NCBI GenBank assembly: GCA_007117185.1
Contig: SKHA01000276.1
Coordinates: 1 to 7,884, forward strand
Reading direction: 5' to 3'
From: Spirochaeta sp.
Lineage (GTDB): Bacteria > Spirochaetota > Spirochaetia > DSM-27196 > Alkalispirochaetaceae
Length of the DNA: 7,884 bases
Position numbers and translations under genes: made by a program
In this document: piece after piece, positions 1 to 5,790 of the stretch
Layout: every line of letters starts with the position of its first letter
Numbering within the stretch: the first letter of the stretch is position 1
The notes under the pieces: model-generated
The model's input: the letters and a program-made list of their open reading frames with translations, nothing else
The model's database searches: none
Told to the model about the DNA's origin: nothing

Positions 1-67
1 CGTCCCCGTAGTGGGTGACGCAAAGCTCTTTGAAAGCGGTGTTGCCTGGTTCAAGTAGGCAGCATTC

Positions 68-134
68 GCCCGTATAACCCCGAAAATCGGTTTGGGGGTC
101 TCTACCGAAGCGCCGGAACGCTTCGACTACGGGC
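68..134 (+). promoter_or_regulatory. Guanine-class purine riboswitch aptamer
   Basis: The RNA folds into the three-way junction of the purine riboswitch family. P1 pairs GCCCGTA (68-74) perfectly with TACGGGC (128-134). J1/2 is TAA (75-77). P2 pairs 78-84 with 91-97 (one G-U). J2/3 is GTCTCTACC (98-106), close to the consensus GTTTCTACC. P3 pairs 106-112 with 119-125. J3/1 contains GACTACG (125-131). The base matching position 74 of the Bacillus xpt aptamer is C127, which in this family selects guanine or hypoxanthine; adenine riboswitches have U. G89-G90 in L2 can kiss C113-C114 in L3, as in known members. Both loops are 6 nt in my alignment, where 7 nt is usual. It lies about 100 nt before purC, so guanine repression of purine synthesis is the inferred role. 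Confidence 0.92.
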
Positions 135-199
135 AGAAATCTCACCTCCCGCTGCTGCTGCGGCGCGGCGTCGCGCTCTGGCGAGACAGGTGTTTCTGC
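133..199 (+). promoter_or_regulatory. Long stem after the aptamer in the purC leader
   Basis: GCAGAAA (133-139) pairs with TTTCTGC (193-199), and CACCT (143-147) pairs with AGGTG (188-192), leaving TCT (140-142) as a bulge. That gives 12 base pairs. An inner hairpin, GCGCG (163-167) with CGCGC (172-176), fits inside the loop. The stem shares only its first two bases with the aptamer P1. It bridges the aptamer and the ribosome site and probably brings them together. No U-tract follows, so I do not call it a terminator. The pairing is seen in the sequence; the role is inferred. Confidence 0.5.
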
Positions 200-201
200 T
201 C

Positions 202-239
202 CGTTTCGTTCCGGCCTGGCACGAGGAGGAAAGAAAGCG
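202..239 (+). promoter_or_regulatory. Hairpin hiding the purC ribosome-binding site (probable riboswitch expression platform)
   Basis: CGTTTC (202-207) pairs with GAAA.CG (233-239, G237 bulged). TTCC (209-212) pairs with GGAA (228-231), and CCT (215-217) with AGG (224-226). This covers the Shine-Dalgarno AGGAGG (224-229) and the first base of the GTG start. A competing helix is possible because 207-215 is the exact reverse complement of 112-120, in aptamer L3/P3. Inference: with ligand bound the aptamer holds 112-120 and this hairpin forms, turning translation off. Without ligand, 112-120 captures 207-215 and frees the ribosome site. Confidence 0.55.
224..229 (+). promoter_or_regulatory. purC Shine-Dalgarno site fixing the GTG start
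   Basis: AGGAGG lies 9 nt before GTG at 239. The same reading frame stays open upstream to about position 92, but that stretch runs through the riboswitch and encodes nothing like the PurC family. The ribosome site and the length of the resulting protein both favour the GTG at 239. Confidence 0.85.
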
Positions 240-964
240 TGTCCACTTCCACAGCGCTCTACGAGGGCAAAGCAAAGCGGGTCTTCCCCACGGATGACCC
301 GGATCAGGTTCTCTTCGAATACAAGGACGATGCCACCGCCTTTAACGGGGTCAAGCACGAGACGTTCAGCGGCAAGGGTGAGCTGAACAACCGTCTCAGC
401 GCGCACCTCCTGCAGGCGGTAGCCCGGGCAGGCGTCCCCACCCACTTCATCCGGCTGGTCTCGGAGCGGCAGCAGCTGTGCCGCAAGGTCGAGATCATTC
501 CCCTGGAGGTGATCCTGCGCAACCGCGCCGCCGGCAGCATGGCCAAGCGGCTGGGGCTGGACGAGGGCACTCCGCTGAAGACGACGGTGGTGGAGTACAG
601 CTACAAAAACGACGCTCTGGGAGATCCCCTCATCGCCGCGGACCACGCCGTGGCCATCGGCGCCGCCACCTTCGCAGAGATCGGGGTGATGGAGCGCTGT
701 ACCCGGGTGGTGAACCGGATCCTGGGGCAGCTCTTCCTGGATGTTGGTATCGAGCTGATCGATTTCAAGCTGGAGTTTGGCCGCACCGCTTCCGGTGAGG
801 TGGTTCTGGCCGACGAGATCAGCCCCGACACCTGCCGCCTCTGGGACGTAACCACCTCCGAGCGCTTTGACAAGGACCGCTTCCGGAAGGACCTGGCCCC
901 CCTCCTGGAGGGGTATCGGGAGGTTCTGCGCCGCCTGGAAGCGCAGGAAGGAGTATCACAGTGA
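239..964 (+). CDS. purC: Phosphoribosylaminoimidazole-succinocarboxamide synthase (SAICAR synthetase)
   Basis: This enzyme joins CAIR and aspartate, using ATP, to make SAICAR in the cytoplasm (purine biosynthesis). The product is 241 aa, normal for the single-domain bacterial form. Family motifs in order are LYEGKAKRVF at residues 7-16 (nucleotide-binding start), PLEVILRNRAAGS at 88-100, YKNDALGDPLI at 122-132, DFKLEFG at 175-181 and ADEISPDTCRLWD at 191-203. The start is GTG, chosen because of the strong AGGAGG 9 nt upstream and because longer versions would translate the riboswitch. It is the first gene of the purine operon, and its TGA overlaps the purF start region (TGATG). The leader riboswitch is the likely control point. 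Nothing looks damaged. Confidence 0.97.
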   Translation: MSTSTALYEGKAKRVFPTDDPDQVLFEYKDDATAFNGVKHETFSGKGELNNRLSAHLLQAVARAGVPTHFIRLVSERQQLCRKVEIIPLEVILRNRAAGSMAKRLGLDEGTPLKTTVVEYSYKNDALGDPLIAADHAVAIGAATFAEIGVMERCTRVVNRILGQLFLDVGIELIDFKLEFGRTASGEVVLADEISPDTCRLWDVTTSERFDKDRFRKDLAPLLEGYREVLRRLEAQEGVSQ

Positions 965-2475
965 TGAAGGATGTTCACGATCTTTCAGATCGCATGCACG
1001 AGGAGTGCGGTGTCTTCGGTGCGTTCATACCCGACGCGTCGGACCCGGTCACCCAGGCGATTGGCCGGCTGGTGTACTACGGAATCTACAGCCTTCAGCA
1101 CCGCGGTCAGGAGAGTGCCGGGATCGTCGTCAGCAGCGGAGGATCCCTGAAACAGCACCGGGGCATGGGGTTGGTCTCGGAAGTTTTCTCGGACCAGCTG
1201 CTGGACGGGATGCGCGGTCGTGCCGCCATCGGTCACGTCCGCTATTCCACCGCCGGCAGCAGCAATATCGCCAACGCCCAACCCCTGATGGCTCAGTCCC
1301 GCCTCGGGGAGATCGCCATCGGTCACAACGGAAACCTGGTGAATGCGCCGGTTATTCGGGACCTTCTGGAAGACGCGGGGGTGATGTTTCAGACCAGCAG
1401 CGACTCCGAGGTGATTCTGAACCTCATCGCCCGGGGCGCCCGCTACGGGATGCGCAAAGCGCTGTTGGACGCGATGCGGGCAATTCAGGGGGCATTTTCG
1501 CTGGTGGTTCTCACCGAAGACTCCCTCATCGCGGTACGCGACCCCAAGGGAATCCGCCCGCTCTGTCTGGGCACCCTGGGAGGAGCGACGATCGTGGCCA
1601 GCGAGTCCTGCGCCCTGGACGCGGTAGGGGCGGAATACCTGCGGGACGTGGAGCCCGGGGAGATCGTCATCGTCAACGCTCAGGGGCTGGAGTCGCTGAA
1701 GCAGCACGAGCAGACGGAGCAGCAGGTGTGCTCCTTTGAATATATCTATTTTTCCCGGCCGGACAGCGAGGTGGACCAGGTGAGCGTCTACGCCGCGCGG
1801 ATGGAGGCAGGGCGGATCCTGCACCGGGAGTCCCCGGTGGAAGCGGACGTCGTCTCGGGGGTTCCCGAGTCGGGTATCGTCGCCGCCCACGGGTTCGCTG
1901 AAGCGGCGGGGGTTCCCTTCGCCATGACCCTGATCAAGAACAAGTACGTGGGTCGGTCGTTTATCGCACCCACCCAGGAGCTGCGGGAGCGGGCGGTGAG
2001 TGTGAAGCTCAACGTGCTGCGGGCCAACGTGAAGGGTAAACGGGTGGTTCTGGTGGACGACTCCATCGTCCGGGGGACCACCATGCGCCGGTTGGTGACG
2101 ATGCTCCGTCGTGCCGGGGCGCGGGAGGTGCACATTCGCATCGCCTCGCCGCCGGTGCAGTACCCCTGCTATTTCGGGATGGATTATCCCAGTCGTGCCG
2201 AGCTGGCGGGGGCACGCAGTCTTGAAGAGGTGCGAAACATGATCGGCGCGGATACCCTGGCGCACCTCTCCCTGGGAGGGCTGCACCGGTCCCTGGGCGG
2301 ATCCGGGCGCTACTGCACCGGCTGCCTCACCGGGGTGTATCCGGTGGCGGCGCCGATGGAGCAGGAGAAAAACCAGCTGGAGATTCCCTTCGAGGAGACT
2401 GCTGACGGGGCGCTGCCCCCTGCGGCGGCCCGCACCGAGGTGCCGCAAGCGATCCGCGACCGGGACAACCTGTGA
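961..2475 (+). CDS. purF: Amidophosphoribosyltransferase (PRPP amidotransferase), Fe-S type with propeptide
   Basis: This catalyses the first committed step of purine synthesis: PRPP plus glutamine gives phosphoribosylamine. The product is 504 aa. The N-terminal Ntn glutaminase domain should mature by removal of a short propeptide so that Cys16 (in EECGVFGAF) becomes the catalytic N-terminus. Further glutaminase motifs are QHRGQESAG at 46-54, GHVRYST at 91-97 and GHNGNLVN at 121-128. The C-terminal phosphoribosyltransferase domain carries VLVDDSIVRGTT at 363-374. Cys257, Cys403, Cys452 and Cys455 (CTGC) match the four [4Fe-4S] ligands of the Bacillus subtilis type, so this is the oxygen-sensitive cluster form. 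Translation may start at GTG 961 or ATG 964; AAGGAG at 948-953 serves both. Its stop overlaps the purM GTG. Confidence 0.97.
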   Translation: MMKDVHDLSDRMHEECGVFGAFIPDASDPVTQAIGRLVYYGIYSLQHRGQESAGIVVSSGGSLKQHRGMGLVSEVFSDQLLDGMRGRAAIGHVRYSTAGSSNIANAQPLMAQSRLGEIAIGHNGNLVNAPVIRDLLEDAGVMFQTSSDSEVILNLIARGARYGMRKALLDAMRAIQGAFSLVVLTEDSLIAVRDPKGIRPLCLGTLGGATIVASESCALDAVGAEYLRDVEPGEIVIVNAQGLESLKQHEQTEQQVCSFEYIYFSRPDSEVDQVSVYAARMEAGRILHRESPVEADVVSGVPESGIVAAHGFAEAAGVPFAMTLIKNKYVGRSFIAPTQELRERAVSVKLNVLRANVKGKRVVLVDDSIVRGTTMRRLVTMLRRAGAREVHIRIASPPVQYPCYFGMDYPSRAELAGARSLEEVRNMIGADTLAHLSLGGLHRSLGGSGRYCTGCLTGVYPVAAPMEQEKNQLEIPFEETADGALPPAAARTEVPQAIRDRDNL

Positions 2476-3512
2476 GCGAAGAGGGATCCGTGGATTACCG
2501 CGCCGCCGGGGTCAATGTGGCGGAGGGTCGCCGGGCGGTGGCCCGGATGAGCGCCGCGGTGACAGCGACCCACGGCCCGGAGGTACTGGGCGGGTTCGGC
2601 AGCTTCGCCGGGATGTTTGCCCTGGGGAGCCTTGGGATCACCGACCCGGTGCTGGTTTCCGGCGCCGACGGGGTAGGTACCAAGGTGGAGCTCGCCCGGG
2701 CGGCGGGGATCTGGAACACCGTTGGAACGGACCTGGTGGCGATGTGCGTCAACGACGTGCTCTGTCACGGGGCACAACCCCTCTTCTTCCTGGATTATCT
2801 GGCAGTTGACCGCCTTGATGCGGAGCAGGTGGCGCAGATTGTGGAGGGGGTTGCCCGGGGGTGTCTCCTCGCCGGGTGTGCCCTGCTGGGCGGTGAGACC
2901 GCGGAGATGCCCGGGGTGTACCGCCCCGGTCGCTTCGACATGGCGGGATTTGCCGTAGGGGTGGTGGAGCGGTCGAAGATAATCGACGGGTCCGGGGTTC
3001 GGCCGGGGCACGCCCTGGTGGGACTTGCCTCCAGCGGGGTCCACAGCAACGGATTCTCCCTGGTTCGACGCCTCTTCCCGGAGCTGGAACAGCTCGAGGG
3101 AGGGGCGGATGGTGGCGGCGAAGGGCACCTCGAGGCTGTACAAACGCTGCGAAAGCGCTTTTTGGAGCCGACCCGGATCTACGCCGCTGTACTCAAGCAG
3201 ATCCACAGTCGGGTTCCCGTTTTCGGAATTGCCCATATTACCGGCGGCGGGTGGGAGGAAAACCTTCCCCGACTGCTGGGAACCAGACAGGACTCGCTGC
3301 AGGTGATTGCCCAGCGCACAGCGGTGCCGGTGCCGCCGGTCTTCCGGGAGATCTCCCGCCGCGGGGTGGCCGAAGACGAGATGTATCGCACCTTCAATAT
3401 GGGGCTGGGGCTGGCGCTGGCGGTGGAGCCTGACAGGGTGTCCGAGGTGATCGCGTTGGCAGCGGACGCTGAGATCCCGGCGTGGCCTATCGGCGAGGTG
3501 GCCTCGCGGTGA
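2472..3512 (+). CDS. purM: Phosphoribosylformylglycinamidine cyclo-ligase (AIR synthetase)
   Basis: This enzyme closes the imidazole ring, converting FGAM to AIR with ATP. The product is 346 aa, the usual size. Motifs of the PurM/PurL ATP-binding superfamily are GADGVGTK at 64-71, VNDVLCHGAQP at 93-103, GGETAEMPG at 140-148, SSGVHSNGFSLVR at 187-199, HITGGGWEENLPR at 255-267 and FNMGLGLAL at 308-316. The GTG at 2472 shares GTGA with the purF stop, suggesting coupled translation. No strong ribosome site precedes it. A second in-frame GTG at 2490, just after GAAGAGGG (2478-2485), would give 340 aa starting at the family's conserved DYRAAGV, so the exact start is uncertain by six codons. The 3' end overlaps purN by four bases. 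Confidence 0.96.
   Translation: MSEEGSVDYRAAGVNVAEGRRAVARMSAAVTATHGPEVLGGFGSFAGMFALGSLGITDPVLVSGADGVGTKVELARAAGIWNTVGTDLVAMCVNDVLCHGAQPLFFLDYLAVDRLDAEQVAQIVEGVARGCLLAGCALLGGETAEMPGVYRPGRFDMAGFAVGVVERSKIIDGSGVRPGHALVGLASSGVHSNGFSLVRRLFPELEQLEGGADGGGEGHLEAVQTLRKRFLEPTRIYAAVLKQIHSRVPVFGIAHITGGGWEENLPRLLGTRQDSLQVIAQRTAVPVPPVFREISRRGVAEDEMYRTFNMGLGLALAVEPDRVSEVIALAADAEIPAWPIGEVASR
3495..3500 (+). promoter_or_regulatory. purN Shine-Dalgarno site fixing the GTG start
   Basis: GAGGTG lies 8 nt before GTG at 3509, which overlaps the purM stop as GTGA. An earlier in-frame GTG at 3482 would add nine residues not expected for PurN and would overlap purM by 31 bases. The later start is preferred. Confidence 0.7.
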
Positions 3513-4111
3513 TCGTTCCGGCGGTGACGGTTCTGGTTTCCGGTTCGGGCACCACACTGCAGGCGATTCTCGATGCGATCCGGCTGGGCGAGCTCTCGTG
3601 TCGGGTAAACTGCGTTATCTCTGACCGCCCGGGGGCGTTTGCCCTGGAGCGGGCCCGGGCAGCGGGGATCCCCGCAGTGGTGGTGGACCGCCGCACGCAC
3701 CCGACAAGAGAGGATCTCAGCAGCGAGGTGAGCCGCAAGATCCCCCCGGAGACGGCGCTGGTGGTCCTGGCGGGGTATCTCTCAATCGTTACCGAGCCAT
3801 TGCTGGGCCGGTTCAACCGGCGGATGATCAACATCCACCCGGCGCTCCTGCCGGACTTCGGTGGGCCGGGGATGTACGGTGACAACGTCCATCGCGCTGT
3901 TCTGGCCGCGGGGGTGCGCCGCACCGGCTGCACCGTCCACTACGTTGACGCCGGAACGGACACCGGAGAGATCATCCTTCACCGTCGCATTCCCGTTCTT
4001 CCCGGCGACACCCCGGAAACGTTGCGGGAACGGCTGCGTCCGGTGGAACACAAAGCGATCGTGACGGCCCTGGAAATGGCGCTGGCGGCAGCAGAAGGAG
4101 TGGACCGATGA
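3509..4111 (+). CDS. purN: Phosphoribosylglycinamide formyltransferase (GAR transformylase, folate-dependent)
   Basis: This transfers a formyl group from 10-formyltetrahydrofolate to GAR to make FGAR. The product is 200 aa from GTG 3509, a standard PurN length. The phosphate-binding loop is SGSGTTLQAI at 11-20; the common form is GSGSNLQ, so this is a mild variant. The catalytic triad is complete: Asn108 and His110 in INIHPALLP, and Asp151 in GTDTGEII. FGGPGMYG at 117-124 matches the usual FGGKGMYG apart from one residue. ALVVLAGYLSI at 83-93 is the typical folate-side strand. Its start overlaps purM (GTGA) and its stop overlaps purD (ATGA). It makes the substrate used by PurL, which is not encoded here. 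The product of the next gene supplies its GAR. Confidence 0.95.
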   Translation: MIVPAVTVLVSGSGTTLQAILDAIRLGELSCRVNCVISDRPGAFALERARAAGIPAVVVDRRTHPTREDLSSEVSRKIPPETALVVLAGYLSIVTEPLLGRFNRRMINIHPALLPDFGGPGMYGDNVHRAVLAAGVRRTGCTVHYVDAGTDTGEIILHRRIPVLPGDTPETLRERLRPVEHKAIVTALEMALAAAEGVDR

Positions 4112-5790
4112 ATGTGGTAGTTGTGGGCAGCGGCGGCCGCGAGCACGCTCTGGCGTGGCGCCTTGCGGCGTGCGAGAGCGTCAGCGAGGTTATGGTTACC
4201 CCGGGAAACCCCGGCATCGACCGGCAGGATCGGTGTCGGGGGGTACCCGGACCGGTGAACGCCGATTCGGTGGCGGCGCTGCACCCTGATCTGGTGATAA
4301 TCGGTCCGGAAGCGCCTCTGGTAGCGGGGCTGGCGGATGAGCTGCGCCGCAGGGGGCTGCTTGTGGTGGGTCCCTCCGCGGCTGCGGCGGCGCTGGAGGG
4401 CAGCAAACAGGCGGCGAAGGAGCTGATGGAGCGCCACCGCATTCCCACCGCCGGGTACCGGGTCTGCTCGTCGCCCGAAGCGGCGGAGGCGGCACTCGTT
4501 GAGTTCGGCGCGCCCCTGGTGGTTAAAGCGGATGGTCTGGCCGCGGGTAAGGGCGTTTCCGTGTGCACCACCCTGGAGCAGGCCCGTACCGCGATCCGGG
4601 AAATTATGGTTGAGCGGCGCTTTGACGCGGCAGGTGACACGGTGGTGGTGGAGCAGTTTCTGCCGGGGTTCGAGGCGTCCATCATCGTTCTGGTGGACGA
4701 GAGCGGGTACCTGGTTCTGCCCACCGCGCGTGACCACAAGCAGATCTACGATCGCGGCCAGGGACCGAATACCGGGGGGATGGGGGTGGTAGCACCCAAC
4801 CCGGACATCTCCCCGGAGCTGCTGGAGCACATTCACCAGGACATCGTGAAACCCAGCGTGGCCGCGGTGCAGGAGCTCACCCGGCGCGACCCGTCGGCGA
4901 TCTTTCGAGGGTTCCTCTTTATCGGACTCATGATCGACCAGGGCCGGGCGCAGGTCCTGGAGTACAACGTTCGCTTTGGTGACCCCGAAGCGCAGGCGAT
5001 CCTCCCCCTGGTGGAAGGGGATTTCGCGGTACTGCTCCTGGGGCTGGCGGGGGGTAATCTCGCCGGGGCTATTCCCGCTTCGGAGTATCGACAACGTCCC
5101 GGTTTTTCCTGCGCGGTGGTTGCCGCGTCGGCGGGGTATCCCGGGGTTGTCCGTGATGGAGTTCCGGTGTACGACCCCGGCGAGCCGGGGATGCTCTTCT
5201 GGGCGGGGGTGAAGCAGGACAGCGAGGCGGCGCCGCTGCTGACCAGCGGCGGGCGCATCCTGGCGACGGTCGCCACCGGCGCTGACCTTGAGTCCGCCCG
5301 GCGGGACGCATACCGGCGTCTTCTGGGGGTGCAGTTCTCGGGGATGCAGTATCGCCGGGATATCGGCGGTGAGGCCCTCACCGGGGCGATCATCGAGGAA
5401 GAGACTCGCCTTCTGCCGCAGTTCCACAAGCGCGGGGGGCTCCTTCCGGTAGTGGTGCAGGATGTGGCCAGTGGCGACGTTCTCATGGTGGGTTACGCAA
5501 ATCGGGACGCCCTGAACCGGACGCTGGAGACTGGACTGGCCACGTTCTGGAGCACCAGCCGGGGTGTACTCTGGACCAAGGGCGAGACCAGCGGGGATAC
5601 GCTGCAGGTGGAGGAGGTGCGCCTGGACTGCGATCAGGACGCGCTGCTGTACCGGGTTACCCCGCAGGGCGAGGGGGTGTGTCACACCACCGACGGCGAC
5701 GGCCATCACCGGCGACGCTGCTTCTACCGCGTCATCGCCGGGGGTGGGAATGCCGGTGGCGCGGGTAAGGACGCGTTGCGGTTCAGCTGA
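4108..5790 (+). CDS. purD: Bifunctional PurD-HisI fusion: GAR synthetase plus phosphoribosyl-AMP cyclohydrolase
   Basis: The 560-aa product has two complete domains in one frame. Residues 1 to about 424 are PurD (phosphoribosylamine plus glycine and ATP gives GAR). It shows GSGGREHAL at 7-15, GPEAPL at 66-71, the ATP-grasp KADGLAAGKGV at 140-150, GQGPNTGGMG at 217-226, the metal-binding EYNVRFGDPEA at 285-295 and the C-terminal MQYRRDIG at 413-420. After a linker of roughly 12 residues, about 437-545 are HisI, which opens the adenine ring of phosphoribosyl-AMP in histidine synthesis. It shows VVVQDVASGDVLMVGY at 448-463, FWSTSRGVLWTKGETSG at 480-496, metal-binding Asp507, Asp509 and Asp511 in LDCDQDALL, and the three conserved cysteines Cys508, Cys525 and Cys538. 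No HisE domain follows. A strong AAGGAG (4095-4100) sits 7 nt before ATG. The fusion puts a histidine step in the purine operon. Both activities are inferred from motifs. Confidence 0.93.
   Translation: MNVVVVGSGGREHALAWRLAACESVSEVMVTPGNPGIDRQDRCRGVPGPVNADSVAALHPDLVIIGPEAPLVAGLADELRRRGLLVVGPSAAAAALEGSKQAAKELMERHRIPTAGYRVCSSPEAAEAALVEFGAPLVVKADGLAAGKGVSVCTTLEQARTAIREIMVERRFDAAGDTVVVEQFLPGFEASIIVLVDESGYLVLPTARDHKQIYDRGQGPNTGGMGVVAPNPDISPELLEHIHQDIVKPSVAAVQELTRRDPSAIFRGFLFIGLMIDQGRAQVLEYNVRFGDPEAQAILPLVEGDFAVLLLGLAGGNLAGAIPASEYRQRPGFSCAVVAASAGYPGVVRDGVPVYDPGEPGMLFWAGVKQDSEAAPLLTSGGRILATVATGADLESARRDAYRRLLGVQFSGMQYRRDIGGEALTGAIIEEETRLLPQFHKRGGLLPVVVQDVASGDVLMVGYANRDALNRTLETGLATFWSTSRGVLWTKGETSGDTLQVEEVRLDCDQDALLYRVTPQGEGVCHTTDGDGHHRRRCFYRVIAGGGNAGGAGKDALRFS
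5783..5790. other. Palindrome TCAGCTGA holding both convergent stop codons
   Basis: The + strand TGA of purD::hisI (5788-5790) and the - strand TGA of the kinase (reverse complement of 5783-5785) are the two ends of one perfect 8-bp palindrome. The genes overlap tail to tail by 8 bp, so there is no intergenic space and no hairpin plus T-run terminator here for either operon. Confidence 0.9.

Noticed and set aside
1..20. Imperfect hairpin CGTC-CC ... GG-GACG at the left edge
   Set aside because: It is short, has a mismatch and is not followed by T's, so neither a terminator nor another element is supported.
30..58. Possible promoter: TTGAAA (30-35) with a -10 near AAGTAG (53-58)
   Set aside because: The -10 match is poor. 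The TATAAC at 73-78 belongs to the riboswitch core, not a promoter. No promoter can be supported for either operon.
92..238. Long upstream extension of the purC reading frame
   Set aside because: It reads through riboswitch P2, P3 and the leader, encodes no PurC-like sequence, and is made unnecessary by the AGGAGG/GTG pair at 224-241.
985..2448. Long open frames on the strand opposite purF, purM and purD
   Set aside because: These are typical of GC-rich DNA with strong codon bias. They lie wholly within recognised genes and their translations show no family motifs.
5361..5375. Possible sequencing frameshift joining separate purD and hisI genes, with GTGA at 5369-5372 resembling the overlaps elsewhere in the operon
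   Set aside because: That GTG opens a frame that does not encode HisI. PurD and HisI are both intact and in the same frame across a smooth linker, with no ribosome site for a separate hisI. Only resequencing could fully exclude an error.
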